Assembly (NCBI GenBank): GCA_010645155.1
Contig: CM021315.1
Coordinates: 8,524,361 to 8,588,360, forward strand
Source: Tigriopus japonicus
Lineage: Eukaryota > Arthropoda > Copepoda > Harpacticoida > Harpacticidae
DNA: 64,000 nucleotides
Reading direction: 5' to 3'
A model generated the notes under the pieces. The model was not told the DNA's origin. It ran no database searches and saw only the letters and a program-made list of their open reading frames with translations. Position numbers and translations under genes: made by a program. Below are positions 10,590 to 20,590 of the stretch, in pieces; position 1 is the stretch's first letter, and every line of letters starts with the position of its first letter.

Positions 10590-10638
10590 TTTGTTTGTCC
10601 GCACCTGGTCAATGTAGATGGCGCTCGATGAAAAGCCT
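10590..10638 (-). repeat. Right terminal inverted repeat of ISL2EU element
   Basis: Reverse complement of 5365-5413 over 48 of 49 bases. TA follows at 10639-10640. Confidence 0.92.
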
Positions 10639-10944
10639 TATAGATATGAGATTTTTGCCTCTTTAGGAGGACAATTTTCATAGAAAGCTGACCCAAGGCT
10701 GACAGAACATTACTAAAAGTTGCCATAGTTGTTAACCTTAAGTATGTCCAAAATGCAGTACAGGCATAACATAGAATAATGCTCAAGTCCTTATTTCTTC
10801 ATGTAGCTTGTTCATGATTTGCAAAAATGGTCAAATGTAGAGAGGTAACAACATTTCAGACTGGGATCTCCACTCTGGAACTATAATTTTGAATTTTGAA
10901 TGAGCTCTTCACTCACTTTTATTGTTCCCAGACCTGTTCAATTA

Positions 10945-11205
10945 TCTTATCTAGATAAAAGAAAAAAACATAGTTTATCTTTTATCTAGATAGTTTTTTC
11001 GGGAAAGTATCTACAAGTATCTTATCTAGATAGTTTTTTCGGGAAGCTATCTTGAACTATCTTTATCTAGATACATTTTCAGGGAAGTATCTTAAGGTAT
11101 TCTCATCTAGATAAATTTTTTGAGAAGTATCCTAAACCATCTTTTTCTAGATACTTTGCAGAAAATACTGTCTTATCTAGATACTTTTTCCAAGTATCTT
11201 GAACG
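10945..11205. repeat. About 40-bp tandem repeat with TATCTAGATA core, upstream of SAP130
   Basis: CTAGAT recurs at 10951, 10986, 11026, 11067, 11107, 11147 and 11177, so the spacing is near 40 bp for the central units. Each unit joins a palindromic ATCTAGAT core to a TTTTTTCGGGAAGTATCT-like spacer. The core holds GATA in both orientations. The array ends about 165 bp before the SAP130 start codon and so lies in or near its promoter; any regulatory role is a guess. Confidence 0.85.
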
Positions 11206-11371
11206 GGTCTGATTATTCCCCCTCCCCCAAAAAAGAACTCCGCCTGACTCTCCGTCAGCAACCCTGGTTCCTTCCTCCCCAACGCTACAAACACAACCTC
11301 TTCAGTCACCATCCTTATAGACAAACAGTTCCTTTTCTCGGTTCGTTCGTGCTCTCTACTTCGATCGTGAG

Positions 11372-14300
11372 ATGTCCTCTTCGTCGGGTTCGACGGGAGG
11401 GGTCCCTACGGGCAATGCGGGTGGAGAGAATCAGGGCTCGGGCGGTTCGCCCACGCCTCAACCCGTGAATTTAGTGACGCTGACCAAGAGCGTGGTTGAA
11501 GTCAAGAAGCCCATCTTGAACAGTCCGGCTCATTCGAGCTCGGGATCCATGAGCACGCCCCTCAGAATCCCGACCATCACGCCCCAATTGCGTCCGGCTA
11601 TCATCCCGCCTCGCACGGGGGTGGGCGGGGCGCCGGGGGGCGTGAATGTGGGCGGGATGATCAGTCATGGCTTGGTGGGCTCAACGGCCACCGTGACATT
11701 GCCTTTGGCCACCACCATTTCACAGGCTACCGTCAACAAGGTAAGTCAAAACGGTTCAAATAACGATTTAACCGATCAATCAATGATTTACTAGTGATGG
11801 ATTTCGAGTTGGGAGTGTTGCCATTTTTGACGCGAGGTTTAATTGGTATTTAAAAAAGGGCGGGTTGTGTTGAACTTTTGGACCAAAAACTTCAACGAGG
11901 ACCAATATGGCAACACTCGAACTAAATCGAGTTCGAGTGTTATGAACTTAGAGTGGGCAGTGCTGCCATATTTTATTGGGAGATTAGGTCTCTTGCCCTT
12001 TGTGAAGTTTAGTGGGGGGGTAAGCTTTTGAATCTAAAGGACCAAAATGACCCAACATTATTCATTGAAGAACGGCCGAAAAAAATTAATTTTCGAGGCA
12101 AAATATTTAAAAAAGAATTAAGGAAAAAACATCAAAATATTTAAAAAGCACCCAAATATTTAAAAAATATTTAAATTTGTAGGTATTCAGGGAAAATAAA
12201 TTGATATTTTTAGAGCTTCTTCTGTATTCAAAATCCAAATTTTTGATGAAAATTTTGCAACGACGAAAATGCAGGTAGACAATCTTTGGTGGAAAACATT
12301 CATACCATGTAGTGAAAATTGGTTATTCTTGACTGTCTTTATTTTTACCCTAGATTTAATCAAAATGTTATTGGCCAAGATTTGGTTGAACATTCAACCC
12401 GGAGTTTCCCGAATTTTCTTTTGGTTGGAGCTGTGCTTTTCTTTTCTAGATTCAAATCCGTTAATGTAATTTTCAAGGCCAAATTGACCTAAGATGGCAG
12501 AATACTTTCCCAATTTAGTTGTTGACAATACACCTCAAAAATTGGCCTAACAATTAATAAAAGGGGAATTTTGAAAATTTTGTTTTGGGAAGGTCAGATT
12601 GTTTGCCAATATTTCAAAAGATATGCGGAAATCATGATGATTCTTGATATAATTCAAAGGAACAAAGGGAATTTTCCTTTAGTTTTGGAAGAAAAAGCCC
12701 AAATATTTAAAAAGTGCTCAATACGGTAAAATATTTAAATTAAATATCTTTTATATTTAATTAAATATTTTCGGCCGCTCTATTCATTTGTGTTTTACTT
12801 CAGTTAAATAACCGGCATTCGTTCAGCTAAATCAGTTAATTTTAATGGAATGAAAAAAAATAAAATGGTTATTTTCCCAACCTGTTTTTGACCAAATTAC
12901 ATTTCGGGGAAAATTTTGACTTCATTACATGCCAAACTTACCATTTGGTATGGATTCTGAATACCCGGTGCCATAAATAGACTTTAATTTTTTTAAATTT
13001 TTTTTCGTAAGGTTGCCTATCAATTTTGAATTTTTGAATTACTTTCTCATGAAATCAAATGTGATTTTTTTTTTACCATGAGACCTTTTTGATTGAACTT
13101 GCAAAATTCTCCAAATCGCTAGTTTTGAAAATTAAAATAAATCGCAGGAGAATTCAAATTTTACCGAATGGGCTTGCAAAAGGGCTAAAAATTGCAAAAT
13201 TATTCTTATAAAATCAGCCAATCTGATGTATCTTGGCTTTAAGTCAATTCACGCATCTCTTAGAATCAGCGAGCTGTTGCAACATGAAAAGAGCTAGATG
13301 GCGCACTTCATCATTTTTCTGTTTAAATATACTCAAATGTAACAAACCCAATTGAAATTTTACGGTCCATTATGATTCTGAAGCTCATCGACCTTTTAGG
13401 CAAAAAAATGACCCCTTTAAAAGTAGGGCAAACTCTAAGCGGTAATTTCCATTATTAAGAAATATAGAATTTCTAGAAAATGTGAAAATAAAACCCAAAA
13501 AACAGTAGAATTTAACCTAAATTTTTGCTCTGTACAAAATTAAAATTTTTGATTCCCCTTTTTTCCAGACGGCCATGCCCATGGTGCACACTCTGGGTCA
13601 TCACCGCTTGCCCGCGTCCATCACTCCCATTCCTCGCGCGCCCACTCCGGTCAAGAGCGTAGCGGGCGCGCTGAGCGTCATGCCGCAAGTCTCAGCCGCC
13701 ACTTTGGCGTTGGTTCAAGCGCCCTCTAGTGAAGGCGGAGGCTCTAAATTGGCTGTGGTTCAGAGTCCGCACAACCTGACTGTGAGCGGACACAACCAGC
13801 ATGGTCTAGCCGTGGCCTTAAGAGCCTCGGGCATGCCTTTGAAGGCCCAAACCCCTGGGGGTAACACCAACCCTCCAGTGCAGTTTGTGCCTATGAGAGC
13901 AGGAACAGCGGGAGGTTCGGCGGTGACGGCTACTATAAGACAAACGATTCCGTTTAAAGCCGGAGGTGGTGGTGGAGTGGGCGTGCGTGCGCCCATGAGC
14001 TCGGATCATGCTGTCCGAGTGACCTTGGTGTCATCGGCTAATGCCATGAGTAGCCAAGCCCCGCCCACTTCGCATGCCTACTTTAAACCGGTCACAATCA
14101 CGTCGCAACCCGCGAGATCTCAGGTGAGCAGACGCTTCCTTCAAATGATTAAGATGATCAATGATTTCATGGCAAGAAAAGCAAAGATTATAAAGAAAGA
14201 GTCTTTCCAATATCAAACTGAATGCTTAACACATGTTGAAGATAGTACTATTGAGGGACTGGGTGATATTGTAAAGGTTGGTAATTTAATCAAAAAAGGA

Positions 14301-17300
14301 TAGCGTCCTTTTGCTGTGAGAGGGAATTTTAATTGGGTATCTGGTAAGGAAAATAACCTGTATTTATGGTTTAACCATTTTCCAAGTGTCCAACTCCTCC
14401 AATGACCGTCAAATTCGCCCAAAAACTCAAAATATGAAGAGAAATCAACGCTAGTTTTCAAGAGCAGTTTAAAATGAGGATAGCGATAAAATGAAGAGCC
14501 TCCATCTAGTGACGGATTTTTCAAACTTTAATTGAATCTCTCTATACAGGGTAGCCCATAGTAGACGTCGCCTAGACTTTAACAGCAATTTATGACAAAA
14601 TAACATTCCTAATGGACTTTTTTTGTTGAAATAGGTGGAAAAGTAGATAGGTGTTGGCCCAAGACTTTATTTATTTTGTCTAAGCAATTCAGGCTTTGTT
14701 ATGTGCGGCCAAAGCTAAGATGATTGTCAAAATAGAGCTTGCGTAATTTGAGTGTGGAGAGCCACCAACGGATATTAAATTTCAATATTCAATTTCACCT
14801 ACACTTGCTACGAGTATACTGAAAGATGTTTCCTTTAACTGATATCTTTTCAATACTAGTGTGACATTAATATAGTTTAAGTAATCCTTTATTCGGCATG
14901 GGACACTACATACGACTGACCCTGTGTATAAGATCCTAAGCAATCATTTTGAAATCAATCTCTCCCCTTTGAATGCCCACAGTTATCGCCCATGACGTCG
15001 CACAACCCATTGACCGTCCGCATCGGCCAACCCAGTTCCGCCACCCGAATGAATCTCATCCCTTCCTCTTCCTCCTCCTCTTCCTCTTCCTCTTCCTCCA
15101 ACAACCCTCACCTCAACGTGTCGCTCAACCCGGTCGTTCCTGGTCCAATTGGCGGTAGCGGCGCCGCCACTAATTCGGCTGCGCACATGGCGCGCCTGCT
15201 CACTCCCGGGAATGGGGGAAGCGCGGGGGGCAATCTGAATGCGGGCAGCACGCGGCTCCTCGTGCCTTCTTCCTCGTCCGTGTCCATCAGTCCTAGCGGG
15301 GTCTCCATCCAGAAGGCACCCGCTTCATTGGCGTCCAACGTGATTGCCACGGGCAAGACCATCACGCTGCCCAAGAGCAATGCCATTCCGGTGGCACGGG
15401 TGGTGCCGCAAAATCTGGTGATTGCCAGTCAACTCAATGTGCCGGAGACGTCGATTGTACTGACCTCGGTTCCGGCTCAACCACAACAACCTCAGCAACA
15501 GCAGCAGCACCAACAAGTGGTTCAAATGGAGCATGGACGGGGACGGCCCATTTTGATGTCGCATGTGGGTCCGAATTTGACGATTCGACCCACGGGGGTG
15601 AGCAGTGAGCATGTGGTCAATCTAGACAAAGGGACCACAAATACGACGACCTCGTCGAAACCAGGAATCCTCCGAAGAAGGGATCCTGATCGCGACGCTC
15701 ATCACGGTAAGATTAATACCTAGGTCATATGTAGAGCGGCCTAAAATATTTCATTTTGAAAGCCAAATATTTAAATAATATGTAAGAAAAAACTATCAAA
15801 ATATTTAAATTACAACCAATTATTTAAATTTGTGAGGAGTTTGGAGCAATAAATTGGTGTTTTGGGAAATTTTGATAAAAAATCCAAATATTTGGTGAAA
15901 AATTGGTAATAGCAGAAATTTTAGTAAACAAATCTTCAGTGCTAAAAAATCATACCGGGCAATGAAAATTGGTTATTCTTGACAATCTTTATTTATATCC
16001 TACATTTTATTTATACATTTTATTGCCTAAGGTTTCGCTGAATATTCAAACTAGTTTCCGTATTTTTTTCCTGTTGGAGTTATGGTCTTCTATTTAAGAT
16101 TAAAATCTATTAAAGTAATTTTGAGGCCAAGCAGACCAAATATTTATTTCCCACGCACACTTTCCATTTTAGTTTGCCTATTCCCATCAAAAAGAGTCAT
16201 AAAAGCCTAAAAAATTGGAAGATTTCGACAATGTAGTTTTTGGAAAAGTCAGATTTTGTGTCAAAATTTCAAAAGATTTGCTGAAATTGTGGAGATTCTT
16301 GGAATATTTCGATGAAAAACGGGATTTTTCCTTTAATTTTAGAAGAAGAAGCCCAAATATTTAAAAACTGCTCAAATACTGCAAAATATTTAAAATAAAT
16401 ATTTTTTATTTAATTAAATATTTTCGGTCGCTCTAGTCATATGTTATGTTTGGGGAGCATACTTCAAGCATGCTTTATGAATTGACTTTCATCTTTCTTT
16501 GGGGTCTTTTTTAACGTTCGCAGGGTGCTAAAATGATGCCATATGAATACTAGCTTCTCTTACTAGCTTCTATGAAATGGATATTTTGCAGAAAATTTAG
16601 TGAAATAATGCACTAATGGGAGGGATTACCTTACCAGATTATAAATCTGCTGCCGTTAGCAATCTAGGCTTCCAAAAAATGTCTCAGTTTTCAAGGGTTA
16701 GATTTTCGGAAAACGTCCCATTAAGAGCAATGGCATGGTTAATATATGTTGAGAAGTATTGCAAAATAATTCAAAAACAAAGGGAGAAATTGGAAGCCTT
16801 CAATGAAACAAATTATTTGTCTTTTGGTTTAGTTGCCCTAGGAACCGATCTCCTTTGGCCATCTTGTTATTTATTGTAGTGCATTTCTGATTCAAAAGTT
16901 CGGAAGAGCCCTCTCAATTTATGTAGCCAAATTTTAGATTAAATCAACAAAACATTTTTTGCAAAAAATGTAATTGTTATGTCAACTTCAAGTTGTGCAG
17001 ACGAGAAAGGAGTTGTTGCAATCACCAGGCCTAAATCTTTGTTTTAGCTACAGGTTGGTCTACACATGAAACAAAACGGCAAATATTTGGTCAAATCCAA
17101 GACAAAATTAGCTTGATGGCAAATATTATTTTCTGTTTGTCAAATATTTCTGACTTTGAACATGTTGAAAAATTATTTGTCCTTAGGCTAAATTTCTCTC
17201 GTCGACAATCGAAATACACAGAGATGCATGCAGGGTGTCCAATCACGAAACGATTATTGTTAAGTAAAAAGTTTCAAATTAATGGATTGCAGGACAAAAC

Positions 17301-19404
17301 AATAATCCTTTAAATTTTGGCATCAAGATCGTCAAAATTGAAGGTCATTTGTGAAAGATTGCAAGGATCAACGGAAATGGACGACATCAAAAGTCACCGA
17401 TAATCAGTTGGTAGTGTTATAAACTAGTCACGTCTCAAATGCGTCAACTGACAGGTTCGGAGGTAGCAACGTTGCCAAGTGGCAGTTATGATTGCCAATG
17501 TTCACCAAAACCCAACTAGACGAAACCAAATGCCAGTGGAGAGTAGAGGTCTTAAAATGGTTGGGGGGGACAAGAAAAGGACAGATGACAGTAGATATTG
17601 TCAATGTCCATAGCGTGGCATTATGCGTAAGACTTTCCATCCAAATTAAATGACACTGAAGGAAAGAAAAAAGTCTTGGGCAGAAAGCAAGATTTAAAAA
17701 AAATTAAAGATTTGAAAAAATGGGCAACACTTTGGCCAAGGGGAAAAATATTTGACAAACTGCACGTTCACGTGTAGAAGCAACAAAAAGGAGACATTTG
17801 GCAAACACCAAACATTTTCGGAATATTTGACAAATAATCTAGCCAAAATGTTTCATGTGTAGACCAGCCTTACCTTGCACGCTCATCAGAAACATGTGTG
17901 TCTTCCGAACTTTTTTCCCGCCAAAAATGATGACATCACTAGTAATTCCTGCCATAGGATTATGATGCGCTTGAAGTCAGTATTTATTTACAACATGTTT
18001 GTAGAATGCTTTTGCGCAGACAAAACATACCACCGGAAAGGGGAGAAGTTTTTTTATTGTTTACCTAAAAAGGCATTTGTTTTGAATATCACGATTGCAT
18101 TTAGTTGAGTATCCAAATGAAAATTTAAGGGAATTCGCAAAAGGTGCGAATTTAGTCTTTCTGGCTCGAAAAAGTTTATTTTCGTTTGTTTTTAGAAATT
18201 CACAAAGCTTGTGCTCAGGGCACACCTTTATTGTTTAGTTTTTGAAATTGTTAATGTTAGCAAATAATTTTTACTGTTCAAACCAGAATTGAAATCATTA
18301 CAACCAAAATTGTAAATTCTTAATTAAGTTCTGAAACTATTTTACTTGTTTGGGATTTGGAGCTTATGTACCCACTTTTCAGAACAGGAAGATAATAACA
18401 AACCATTTGTATTGAATTTTAAATCGGCAAGTCTTTGATCCTGGAAATAAACAGAACTGAAAATATTGCGTTAAATAAATAAAAATCTCTCAATCGATTT
18501 GTTTTTCTTAAATTGAAACCAGTTGCAGTATTTCAAGATGCATTTTTTTCTTATAGAACAAGACGACAATGATGGAGGCAGTACCTCAGGGTCGACCACG
18601 CTGTCGGCCACTTCGTCTCCCTGTGACAACACCAATTATTACTCCGGGGATGAAGGTGTAAACCTGGCTCAAAATCCCACTGGTCAACAACTTCAATCAC
18701 AACAACAACAACCGCCTCAAATGGTCCATCCCTCCCCACGAAAGAAGCCTCGCAAGCAGCAATTGGACCAGAAACGCGATCAAAGTCTCGAGGAATCCTC
18801 GTCCACTACTCACGGTGGCGGTCCGCCTCGATCCTCTATGAATAGCAACAAAAAACGCCGTTTAAGTAGTACAAACGGGGTCGTCAACAACAACAACAAA
18901 GCCCCCAATAGCAATGACTCCGTGGCCATGGCCTTTAAGATCCGGAAACCGGAAATCTCCCTTATCAACAGCTATCGACATACGTGGCGATCTCGGAACA
19001 ACCACTTCCTTCGGTATACCGATGTCAAACCCAAGGATGAGAAGCACCCAACGGTGAATGAGTTGGCCAATCAGAGGTACATCATCCAGAAATTGGATGG
19101 TTGGAAGGTGTATTTGCTCTCAGGGGAGATGGAAAGGGTCACGGATATGGAGCAGGAATTGAGCGACAAGCTGCATCAGGTGCAGAAGCGACTGGAGAAG
19201 GGATTGCACAAGGAGATGGCCAAGGAGTTCAATAAGGTGCAGGAGCTGCTCAAGGCCAATTTGCAGAGGAGTCGGGTGTTCCAGGAACAGGTCAAAGAGA
19301 CCACAAGCAATGCCAAGCAGATCTTTGGACACAAGAAGCAAGTGGAAGCTATCGTGAGAAAGTACGAAAGCAAGAGACACATCCGCAAGAAAGAGTTCCG
19401 ATGA
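11372..19404 (+). CDS. SAP130: SAP130, Sin3A-associated protein 130 homologue
   Basis: Subunit of the nuclear Sin3-histone deacetylase corepressor, acting as a scaffold. Exons 11372-11740, 13569-14123, 14983-15706 and 18557-19404 join in frame (phases 0, 0, 1) to 831 aa; the human protein is about 1050. Residues 1 to about 540 are low complexity (Ser, Thr, Pro, Gly, a run of 12 Ser coded at 15062-15098, poly-Gln near 15490), as in the family. The diagnostic part is the last 160 residues: SYRHTWRSRNNHFLRYTDVK, PTVNELANQR, then a heptad-rich coiled coil and a basic end (KRHIRKKEFR). A short PGILRRRDPDR motif ends exon 3. A basic KKPRKQQ stretch may be a nuclear signal. AATAAA lies at 19507. Introns 1 and 3 each hold a copy of the same hAT-type MITE. 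The start is the first ATG of the GC-rich first exon. Confidence 0.9.
11912..11941. repeat. Perfect 12-bp inverted repeat with 6-base loop
   Basis: AACACTCGAACT (11912-11923) and AGTTCGAGTGTT (11930-11941) are exact reverse complements. A third partial copy (GAGTTGGGAGTGTTGCCAT, near 11806-11824) faces them, so the area 11800-11990 of SAP130 intron 1 probably contains a small degraded inverted-repeat element. Confidence 0.7.
12070..12782. mobile_element. hAT-type MITE copy 1 (SAP130 intron 1)
   Basis: Begins AAGAACGGCCGAAAA at about 12067 and ends TTTTCGGCCGCTCTA at 12782, giving inverted ends of consensus TAGAGCGGCC. The flanks TTCATTG (left) and TTCATTTG (right) are a slightly decayed 8-bp duplication. 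The interior is AT-rich with many AAATATTT words and shares long stretches with 15730-16435, for example GAAAATTGGTTATTCTTGAC. No ORF. Confidence 0.75.
13225..13345 (+). repeat. Dispersed repeat with CTAGATGGCGCACTTCA
   Basis: About 75 bases ending CTAGATGGCGCACTTCA (13294-13310) resemble 50650-50721, including the upstream ATCAGC-GTTGC block. Weaker copies lie at 51177 and 51325. No ORF or terminal repeat could be defined, so the class is unknown. Confidence 0.6.
14545..14933. mobile_element. Possible Tc1/mariner-type MITE in SAP130 intron 2
   Basis: TATACAGGGTAGCCC at 14545 faces GACCCTGTGTATA ending at 14933. The CAGGGT ends next to TA are common in IS630/Tc1/mariner elements. The match outside the first 8-10 bases is poor, so this is tentative. 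Confidence 0.35.
15725..16435. mobile_element. hAT-type MITE copy 2 (SAP130 intron 3)
   Basis: Starts TAGAGCGGCCTAAAATATTT near 15731 and ends AAATATTTTCGGTCGCTCTA near 16435. The 8-bp sequence GTCATATG flanks both ends, the size made by hAT transposases. The interior is the same non-coding sequence as copy 1. The two copies are clearly diverged, so they are old. It begins within 25 bp of the exon 3 donor. Confidence 0.85.
16616..16879 (+). pseudogene. Short open frame in SAP130 intron 3, faint PiggyBac-like look
   Basis: An 87-codon frame starting MGGITLPDYKSAAV, with a later tract LRAMAWLIYVEKYCK. The MGG-x3-D start, then basic-aromatic and Leu/Tyr segments, faintly recall the C-terminal region of PiggyBac transposases (MGGVD...). 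There is no splice evidence and no other domain. It may be chance. Confidence 0.2.
16880..18556. other. Rest of SAP130 intron 3
   Basis: AT-rich intronic sequence. Repeated words such as AAATATTTG and a few short frames were seen, but nothing I can assign. Confidence 0.5.
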
Positions 19405-19506
19405 ACAAGGAATGACAACTTCATCGCATATTGCTTCTTGTTTGTTTATATTGTGTATAAAAATTGAGAAGAATTACGTGTATCTCTCTTTCGCATCTTC
19501 CTGTAA

Positions 19507-19512
19507 AATAAA
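19507..19512 (+). terminator. Poly(A) signal of SAP130
   Basis: AATAAA about 100 bases after the TGA stop at 19402-19404. Confidence 0.7.
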
Positions 19513-19804
19513 GATTGAAAGTGCTTAGAATGTTTTGGAAATGAATACCCAACGGTGTATTTCAAGAAGCTGTCAAAAATATCAATTTGGTAGAATGACC
19601 TATACATTTATCGTTATGAAGCCGAAAAGTTTCCGTGGAAGCCATGAGATTTTCGTTTTGGCGAATCAATCCTGCAGATGTTTCAAATCCCCTTTATTTT
19701 GACCTGAACCTTTTTAAACACCCTTTCTAGGGAAGGAAAGAGTGAAATACTTTGTAAATTCAGATTTGAAATTAAGCTTTAAGCCAGCTACATTTGTTGA
19801 TAGA

Positions 19805-20240
19805 TCACTAGGGCTCGGACAAAGTTGCAAAATGCAACTTGCACAGAATTTGCAACTTTTGGCCTCTTAAGTCAAATTTAGCACCTTTTTCGAAACAAAC
19901 AGCAACTTGAGCATTTCTTTTGTCTCCAATCACTTCAATCCCAAGGAAAATTTGTTCAAACGTATATTTTGCATGCATTTTTATAAATTTGACGTTTGAA
20001 TATCTTACAAGTTCTCTATTTTAGAATAATTTGTGCAAAGCAAAACTTTCTTTCTGAAGGAAGTCCAAGGTTCAAGAAAGTCAACTTTAATTAAGATCAC
20101 ATACGACATTTTCATAGCAAAAGTGACATTTTCAGGCCCTAACACAGCAACTTTTTATCGTTTTTGCTCGAGCTGAGGGCAAATAAAATTGCAACTTAAG
20201 GCCAAAAAAACAGCAACTTTATCCGATCACGAATTATCAT
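19805..20240. other. SAP130-NKAIN intergenic region; possible degraded inverted-repeat element
   Basis: GGGCTCGGACAAAGTTGCAA at 19811 resembles the reverse complement of AACAGCAACTTTATCCGA ending at about 20235. GCAACTT words recur between them. The borders and target duplication are not clear. The remaining intergenic sequence shows nothing else. Confidence 0.3.
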
Positions 20241-20590
20241 TTATGTGGTACGACGTAGTTAAAGTATTTTCAAGACAATTAATTTTGTCGGTTTGTTGTT
20301 TTCGGTGGTACTCCATAAATTGAAGCATTTTTTGTTTTTATTATTTGTAATAGATATCTTGGATCACCTGAAAATGAAAATTTCTTTGTGAAAGACAAAT
20401 GTTTTTATACGACATCCTTCTGATTTAACTTTAGGTTAAAACTTCCTCACCAAATTAACGGCAATCGATCGAAAAAAGAAAAGAAGAACATTTGTGTACA
20501 AATATATATATATCAATCTATTCTTTAACCTATGTAATAATACAAAGAATGGATACAAGAACAGTGCGTAACGGAAAATCAAAGCTAGTC

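Larger units (their letters stand above)
5365..10638. mobile_element. ISL2EU-type DNA transposon with THAP transposase and YqaJ nuclease genes
   Basis: A 5274-bp element is bounded by 49-bp terminal inverted repeats (5365-5413 and 10590-10638) that differ only at the first base and start (G/A)GGCTTTTCATCGAGCGCC. It is flanked by TA on both sides (5363-5364 and 10639-10640), consistent with a 2-bp target duplication. Inside are a plus-strand THAP-DDE transposase (5465-6895) and a minus-strand SAP/SWIM/YqaJ nuclease gene (8053-10522), arranged tail to tail. As I recall, this two-gene content is typical of the ISL2EU (earlier IS4EU) superfamily of eukaryotic transposons. A TRIM retrotransposon is nested at 9238-9989. 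Transposase exons look intact, nuclease exons do not. Confidence 0.88.
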
